Of a stretch of DNA of 64,000 bases, positions 49,301-58,300 are shown piece by piece; within the stretch, counting starts at the first letter, position 1, and each line of letters opens with the position of its first letter. The position numbers were made by a program, and so were the translations under genes. Origin of the DNA: Ariolimax columbianus (Eukaryota; Mollusca; Gastropoda; Stylommatophora; Arionidae); the NCBI GenBank assembly GCA_036924085.1, contig JAVGWX010000012.1, forward strand, positions 34,116,119-34,180,118, written 5' to 3'. The notes beneath the pieces are model-generated. The model was not told where the DNA came from and did no database searches. It was given only the letters and a program-made list of their open reading frames with translations.

Positions 49301-52300
49301 AACAACAGTGTGAAGTGTTTGTCGTATAAAGCAATGCATATTTGGGCCGATAAATTTTCTCAAGGATGCTTACAAATTGCTGATAAGGGATGGCTTGGAC
49401 TAGTGGTTAAGTGACAAGGCTTACAACCAGAAGGTGCTGGGTTTGATCCCCATCACAGCACCAGCCATTACCCCAGGGAAGCAAACCCTTAGAAAATGCA
49501 GGAGGAAGCAGACCCTTACATTAAATGCATGCTGAAGTCAGATGCACTGGGCCGACAGGCGCAAAATAGAAACCACAGTGCAACGCACACCACTTTGGGG
49601 ATTAAATAAATAAGGCAAAAGAAAAAAAAAATTGCTGATGAAGTCCAAATTGGTCGTCCTTTAAGATTTTAACAGAAGCATCTGAACAGCATGTTGAGGA
49701 GGTGATTCAAGCTGATAGGCAAGTAACTTTAATGTAGCAATGCTTGTATTCTTTAACCTGCAGCACAATGCACGCCCTGCATGATCGAATGAATTTCCTG
49801 AAAGTGTGCTCACAGTGGGTACCCAGACAAATGACTGATGAACAATGAACCAAATGGGCCATGAACTGACAAAGTAATTTCGGTGATAATAATGTTGAGA
49901 AATAACAGGGCAATGTAAGTGCATTAATAAATAGTTTTCAAGTTAGCGTCTCATATTTATTTTAAAACAGCCATTTACTAACTTGCCATCGTAGAAGTAC
50001 ATACCTTGTCTCGTATTTCCTCATCATTTGCACTTATGGAAGCAAAGGCCAAGAAGGCTGCTCTCTTCATCTCACTTCCCCAGTCCACTTCCTAAAGTTG
50101 AGACAAATAAAACAGTAATGTGTTTATTGTTTCATCATAAAGATCAGGACACAATTTGACAAAATTGCAGGCTGATAGCAACTGTGTGTATAAAGTGAGT
50201 GAAACATGTAGTGTAGAAGACTCTCCAGCTCATGAGGCAATGCTATATGTGATTGTTTACTAAAAGCTAAGGGGATATGGAAAAGATTACTGAGTGTCAA
50301 GTTGGTATGAGGCCCTGCCGAATACGGATGTGTTGGACTGAAAGGTGCAAATATCACAGTCAAGCTGTAAACTAGCAACACAATGAATTCCGTTCTCCGA
50401 ACTACATCCTGCTACTTGCCCTGTTTAGTAGGGCTTGGTATTGGGAGATTGAGAACGAACGCAGAAGAAGAAGGTACGAGGTTTACTAAAAACAAATGGA
50501 GATCACAGGAAGTTTTAGTAAAATAATGGTGGTGCAGGTTTACTAGAACATTGGTGGTGCAGGAAGGTTTACTAGAACAATGGTGATGCAGGAAGGTTTA
50601 CTAGAACATTGGTTGTGCAGGAAGGTTTACTAGAACAATGGTGATGCAGGAAGGTTTACTAGAAACATTGGTTGTGCAGGAAGGTTTACTAGAACAATGG
50701 TGATGCAGGAAGGTTTACTAGAACATTGGTGGTGCAGGAAGGTTTACTAGAACAATGGTGATGCAGGAAGGTTTACTAGAACATTGGTGGTGCAGGAAGG
50801 TTTACTAGAACAATGGTGATGCAGGAAGGTTTACTAGAAACATTGGTTGTGCAGGAAGGTTTACTAGAAACATTGGTGGTGCAGGAAGGTTTACTAGAAA
50901 CATTGGTGGTGCAGGAAGGTTTACTAGAACAATGGTGATGCAGGAAGGTTTACTAGAAACATTGGTTGTGCAGGAAGGTTTACTAGAAACATTGGTGGTG
51001 CAGGAAGGTTTACTAGAAACATTGGTTGTGCAGGAAGTTTTACTAAAAACTAAGGGAACATGAAGGTTTACTAAAACCAAGGTGACATGAAGGTTTACTA
51101 AAAAGCTAGGGTAAGAAAAAGGTTAGGGACCCCTGTTTCAAAACATTGGTTACCTTCTGGTCACATGCAGAAACTTTCTTGACATCCTTATAGTTGAGGT
51201 AATTAGCCAGAACGCTGATGAGGTGGTCTGTGATACTGGCAATCACCTGAAGCTCAGGATCAGCCTCAACGAGATATGCCAAGGTTTCTGCCCCCTTGAC
51301 ATTTTCTTCCAGTGGCCTGTCCCGCTTGCACATACGAGCAAGGGTTCCCAAAGTCTGATGAAAATAAATTTGAAGAGTGGTAGAGGTTTCATTTCTTACA
51401 TCGATGGTATCAGGTTCGATCCATTATCAGCACACTTCAATTCTAAGTGAGTATGTGGCTTGCTATCAAGACAGAGAGAGCAGCATGATGTAAAAGAAGA
51501 GGTGACTTCGTTCCTCTCCCTCTCATAATAAAAAGCTGAGGCCTAGCACAATGAAGTCCCTAACACTTCATCCCTGACAGCAGTGTCTGCTATTGGACTA
51601 TCTTTACAGACCCACCCAAAAACCATAGTTAGAAGTAAGACAAAATAAGTATACTTGATAAGAGGTCACACAAATGAGGAATACAAATACAGAGAAGGGA
51701 CAAAGATTATAAGAATAAATACAGCTAATAGCAATCATTTTGGACTTTCTACAAAATATGCAATCATTCATATATATCATATAGACAAAGTTGGAAGAGC
51801 AAATACAAATATTAACATAAGAATTCCAACAGGAACTTTCAGGGCATTAGGTAACGTGGAGATTTTACAAACATTAAGTTCAACACAAAATTAAAATACA
51901 ACTCCAATGTATAGTCAACTGATAGTATTACAAGACGGCATATGTTCTGGAATCTCCAGGGTAAAAGAATAGAGAACATACTTCTGTCTTAGATGGTTAA
52001 AATAGAACTTTCCACTTCTTGTTTTTTTTTCTCTTTTGTCCTACTGCCCCAGCTTTGCGGTGCCGCAGAGAGGTGTGCATAGATTTCTGGTTTACACTAG
52101 GTGGAAGGCTTGTGCTACTGATATGATAAACTTTTGGAGTTTCTTTGATTTCCTCTATCCATCGTCGCCGGGGTCAACCTCTTGTTCATGACCCTGAAAT
52201 CTCCATGTGGTATGATTTTGCTGCAGGTTGATCATACCACTTTGTCAAACCACTTTATTTTCAATATAGCAGTTAACTGATGCAGTCCCCATTATATTCC

Positions 52301-55300
52301 TCAGCATGCTGTTGTTAATTTTGTTGTGAATTGTCACGAACATAGCTAATCTAGCAGGTCTCAATCTTACATTTGTGCCTAGCTAATAAAGCCCAAGTTT
52401 GACACTGATAACATAATGTAGGGAGGATCAACATGTTTATCAGTGTCTATTTAGTGGAAAAAGTGACACTTGGATGTTTCATTTCAGTACCAGTGATTGC
52501 TGGTGGTGCTAGTCGGTGGTGCTAGCTGGTGGTGCTAGCTGGTGGTGCTAGTCGGTGGTGCTAGCTGGTGGTGCTAGTTGGTGGTGCTAGCTGGTGGTGT
52601 TAGCTGGTGGTGCTAGCTGGTGGTGTTAGCTGGTGGTGCACCTTGTTTCTCTGCATACTTAATCCTCTGCTTGTGTTTTGGGTAACCCAGGAATAAAAAA
52701 GTAAAGGTCAATAGTTGGTTTTGGATGGTTGACATATATTTTGTTTGTAATTTACCAGTCTATATTTGATAACTCTTTACAGCTTGTACCGCCCGGCAAT
52801 GACCACAAAAATTTAAAAAAGGCCGACCATCTCGACAAAAATGGACCTCTGAAACATGCGTTTGTGCTTCATGATTTAATTTGCTGAATTTAATTATTTT
52901 TATAGCTCTACATGATAGGTGCGCCAGCGCATGAACAATTGAAGTTTAACTGTACGATTATTTCTGGCAAATTAATTCCAGCCCATATTACAATTTTTGA
53001 AAGTCTACTCATTTATTGCAATGAACATTGAGCTTCAAGACCGCAGAAATGCTTTATTATTTGATCAGTCCAATGATCAAGAATCTTAATTACTTATGGA
53101 TATTCAACACACACCCAATTCAACTTTGGCTAGGACACATAATATGAAAGGTATGTGTATGGGAATTGATGGATATATCAACGAATGTATGCCGGGGTAA
53201 GAACAAAAACAAAATCTCGTTCCAATTTCAAACTCTGCATTAATGTCATTTAACACTTCGTACTAATATATAGTCTTTATTATGAGTTCTTCATAATCTA
53301 GATAATTTAATGATGTGTCTCACAATGTTTAGATCAAATTTTAGCTCAATTTGTTCAATAATAACTGATTTCGGATTTTAAAATTAAACTTTGGTGCACA
53401 GAAATATGACATTTTGGCATGGACTGAAAGACACAAATTGGCAAAATTATCCAGGAAAAGGATTAAGTATTCATGACTTACAGTTTCTATGGAATTGAGT
53501 AGCCAGCTAGATGCCCAACTTTCTGGAGTCGCATTTGAAGCCCATAAACCATAACTGGGACCGAAGATACAGCAGCGACTCACAGCTGACTACTAGCATC
53601 AGGATCAGTTACACATAACTGAACAAGACCCCCCTCTGCCTCCAAGTGGCAGCACTGGAAATAGACTACAGCCATGCAGCCTGACTAAGAGATTAGGGAT
53701 CAAAGAAGGAAGGTAAACAATGCTGTGCTTAAATCAAACGTGCCAGGCTAACAAAAGCTCTAATCACAGATTAGCTGTAAACTACTGCACAGCAAAATAA
53801 ATGTCTATTTCAGAATGAATGTCAAAAGAAGAAGATAAACCATAGCTAGTAATTCATCCAGGAATAGCAAAACTCTGACTTTTAAACCATCTGTTGCTTT
53901 CATGTAGCCACCTGGTGGTAGTTACAGGCTAGGGAGTTGTTGTTTTTTCGAATTCCTACAATGAGTAGGTTTATTCTTTAATGTGCCCTGAAAAGATGTC
54001 AAGTGGTGGATTACAGTAGCTTTCCTCACATCCCGAGCGCACTGATGAAAGTGGACCGGGGTCCTCCAGGTGGTTGTGCTATGCTTGTCTTCATTTGCGT
54101 GTCGCCCGCTACTATGGGGATCACATCGATCCCTCATCCCGTTAGCCACGCTGCCATGAAAACAGCCTGTTTCCAGGGATGGCTACGAGCAAGCCGAGGT
54201 GAGGGTCTTGGCCAGTATATTTTTCCTGACCCTGACTAACAAGTCTGATCAGTGTGCTGTGCCTGATCAGACGCTAGTCTTCCTCCTCAAAGGCTAGGGG
54301 GAGTTACTCCTAATAAAAGACCTGGAGCACAGGTCTTCAACAAATACATGTCATGTCATCTTGTCCTGGACGCTCTGTCTACATATTCCTTTTTTCCTTT
54401 ACCCCAAACTCTCTTCTCCATGTGTATTATGATCTACCTTAACTTCTCTTGCCTTGGGAATTCTCAGAACAGAGACTGTCTTGTAATGCTGTCAGATAGT
54501 TTCCCTTCACATCAAATGCCAGCACCTTCTCCACTGATATCTGTCTGAGTCTGTCCAACAACAGCTGCACATTAGTGATCTTATACTATTTCAATCTCTC
54601 TATTCTGCGCAGGCACCAATTTATGAAAGTCTATACCTTTTTCGTTGTTACTTCTGTTGTTCTCCGCGTTTCAGAGACATACAAGAAGAAGGACTTTACA
54701 TCGAGGTTGAAAATTTGTATTATTGTGTTAACGAAATGATGACTACTTAATTACCTTGCGACTGATAATGGGATCAGAAGCTGCAATTGCGCCACCACGA
54801 TGAAGAAAGGTCAGAACTTTGGCTGCAGCCATTTGCATCTCAGACGGCTTATCCCTGCCCATCAGCTCCACAAAAACTTGGACCAGATTTGGTTCTGGAA
54901 AGGAATACAATTTGTAGGTGCTGGATTGCCTGTAGCAGATAAGCAACTAGTCACCTCACAAAAGTTGATCTTGTATGTCTCATATAGTATTGTATAATAA
55001 ACACTTAATTCTCATCTCTGAAAGCAGTATCTTCTTCTTCTTCGATCAACTGATACTATGCTTCTAGCCTGGTGAGGTTCACGAAGCAAACTTTGTATTT
55101 CAGGTCTTCACCGGCCTCCCACAGCTTTTCGAGCATGGTCACTTCCCTGGGCCAGACTGTCTCTCTTTGATCTGTAGAAGTATAAACTGGCAGTGGTGTG
55201 CAACTTTTTTTGCAGGGGCATCTACACTGTTGCATTATTTTATTCAGAAGACTTCTTGTCCTTTTTCACTCCAGCCGGAGCATAGGGCCACTTATACAGT

Positions 55301-58300
55301 TGGCCTCCTTCAGAAAGCCTGCGTCAATGCACTTTGTGTGCTTGTGCGGTGTTGATTTTTGCAGAAATTTGTTTTACATGATGAGGTTACTAGCCCAATG
55401 CAAAACTCTGTTTAGTCACCTTGTACAATATGCATGGTAGTCCAGTGGTCCTATTCTTTCCTTCCCAAAAAGGGGTCCCTATAATTTTATCCAGACGATC
55501 CTATGTCAAAATGTAAACAAAAATAAGTTTAATTAAATTTAGGTTAATGACGCAACTTAACAACTCTCAAGACAAGATCTAGTGATCATCTTCAGACTAT
55601 GCACAGGGCACAATGGATTCAGGAGTCATCTCTATCATAAATTTAAGATTGGCACTTCTGATTTGTGTGCCTGTGGTACTGGCCACGTGAGAGCTGAACA
55701 CTTATTATGAGGCGTGTTCAAACGAAACTGGCCCCAGTGGCTTTATTACAAACATATGAACGTTACATCATCTGGTGTGACAGAATTAAATTTAGCAATT
55801 GTTATGAAGCAAACATGCCACATTGTTAGTTAGAAAAATTCTCCACAGGCATTCAGAACCGCATTCCACTGCTTGGGTAGACAGACAGTTGGTCTTTGAA
55901 CCACTTGATCACAGAGGCCATGATGTCTGCATCGGAGTTGAATCTTTGTCTCTTTAGAAATTTTTTTAAGGGTTCGAACAAATGGATGCCACAAGGGGAC
56001 ATATCGGAGCTATAGGATGGGTGTGGCAGTAATACTCACCTTTTCTGTGCCAACGCTTTCTGAACAATTGTAGCGGCATGTGGACGCGCATTGTTGCGCA
56101 ACAAAATCACACCACGTGAAAGCATGCCAGGTTATTCGTGATTGCTGTATGCAGCTTGTCTAGCGTGTCATTGTAGCAGATGGCATTGATGTTCACACCA
56201 CGCTCTTTAAAGTCTACCAACAAAAGTCGCGAATGATAAAAAAAAAACGCTGTCAGCATAACCATACCAGCGGAAATTTCTTGAATTTTGTTGGTTTCGG
56301 TGATCTGATTTTGGTTTCCATTGCATGCTAGCAGTTTTGCTGCTCGACTCAAAAGTGGTGGCACCATGATTGATCACCTGTCACTATGCGCAAAAGAAAC
56401 GGAATCACCATCCTCTCCGCATTGCAGCAAGTGGTTCAAACTCCATCCCATACGTTCTTCCTTATGGTGGTTGGTCAACAACTGAAGTACCCATTGTGAA
56501 CACACCCCTTCTGATACTTCAGTTTCTTGCTAACCACCATTTGAACTATCCCTAGCGACACAGAAAATTCCTCTGCTAGCGAATGTAAGCTCCGGTGACG
56601 GTCCACCCAAATTGCTGCATCAATTTTGGTGATATCTCCTGACGCAACAATATGTGTCTGACCTGCTCTCAAAAGATCTTTCGTTAACTCACGTCCTTCT
56701 TTAAACATCATTGTCCAGTTCTTCACTGTTGTCTTCGACACACTTTTGTCACTGCCTGCATTCTGTGATGAATGTCAACTGGTCGACATCCTTAAGCTGT
56801 TAGAAACTGAATCACCGCTTCCTGATTAACTTTGGATGGATTCCGTATCATACCCGCCATGTTTTCAATGGTCTGCTGAGGAAACTATGAGTCAAAGGAA
56901 AATTAAATTTTGCAAAATTGACGGTCAGTAAGTGCTGTTTACACCAGAAGTGACATCATCATGTGCATCATACATGTTCACTTGGTAGAGTTTGGTCTGA
57001 TTTCATTTGAACACACCTTGTATATAAACTTGCTCAGCATGTGAAATAAGCATCCTGCCTTCTTTAAAAAAAACTGTATGAAGATATCTAGAACCTTCAG
57101 CTGACCCTTGCTTTTATTATAGTCATAAATGTCAATTTGAAGGTGAATGAACAAATTTACTTAGTCGTTCCTCTTCTATCTTTGAGTATAGATATCTATG
57201 ATGGGGATCAAACCCTGCACCCTCAGATTGTGAATCGTGTCACTAAATCACTAGCCCACACCGTCCCCTATCTGAGGATGTAAATATCAAAGACATGATC
57301 ACAAAAAAAAGAATCTACATCACCGCACTCTGGGCAAAATAGGTGCTAAGGCTTCCCCAGGAAATAGAGAAATATGAACTCTGCTAGATCCTGTAGCTCG
57401 CTGGCTGAACATACTCCTACTCCTTTCTCTCATACTACCTCGCTGCTCGATCCTGGATTGATTTTAAAATTCTGCAGTCTGTTGATTGTAGTGTCAACAT
57501 CCAAGAGGCGACCATTGATCAACTACAGAATGTCACCTTAATCCATATACAGTCACCTTTATGATGTTTTGGATGCTAGGAATGCAGCACCACCATTGTA
57601 ATAAATCCCAACCTGACCTGGACAGTTGATCCCCACTAGCCCTTGTTGACTTGGGGCCTCTATGTCACTGTTAACTACTTATGCCATAGCCAGTCCTCCT
57701 TTACCTTCCAAAGAAAGGTCGGAAAGTATAATACAATGACTTGTTAAAGGGGTCTCAGATAGCCATGTCGGTGCTCAAACCCCAGTCTCCATTCTCATAA
57801 TGGAGGTTGTTGTCATGTATGTACTGATCCACTAGGCCACAACCGTAGATCCCATCCTAACAGAGAAACCCATCCCAATTTCTCACAGTGCCGCACTGAT
57901 CAATCCACATATCTATCATAGAATTACCACAGAACTACCAGTTGATAGGTAAAAGTTACGCTATTCTATATTTCTCAGAATACTTGCTGTGTGATCCATA
58001 TGGACAATAGACGTTCAGAACCAATTTTATTTACTTAGCAGGCACTCAAATTCTGGGCTTTAGTCTTACCTGAAGCAACAGCAGAACACACAGCAGGATT
58101 CTTGTAACACATGTTGGCAAAGCATCTCAAAGTTGGCATCTGAACCTTGTAGAACTCAGAAGTAAGCAGGGGTGACAAAACACTCAGTGTGTTGCTCTCC
58201 AGAAGATACATCTGATGTTCTCTTGTCTGTTTGGGTTTTAAAAAGTGGATTTTTGTCATGATTTGCTATGTGTTGTATACTGATATTTTTTAAACTTTGT

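Larger units (their letters stand above)
48735..49975 (+). mobile_element. Mariner-family remnant, copy B
   Basis: Aligns with 36777-37790 (tggtagtttctaaa, ttctcaaggatgct, aaattgctgat, atgttgagaaataa). It is interrupted by R1 (49005-49303, reverse) and SINE S1 (49386-49632), both absent from copy A. Confidence 0.7.

Noticed and set aside
49386..49460. Functional tRNA gene from A and B boxes
   Set aside because: Only the promoter boxes resemble tRNA; a cloverleaf cannot be drawn with confidence. The sequence continues into a SINE body and recurs in several copies.
50805..51080. Proline/serine-rich repeat protein on the minus strand
   Set aside because: It is a by-product of the 29/30-bp array; mixed unit lengths shift the frame repeatedly.
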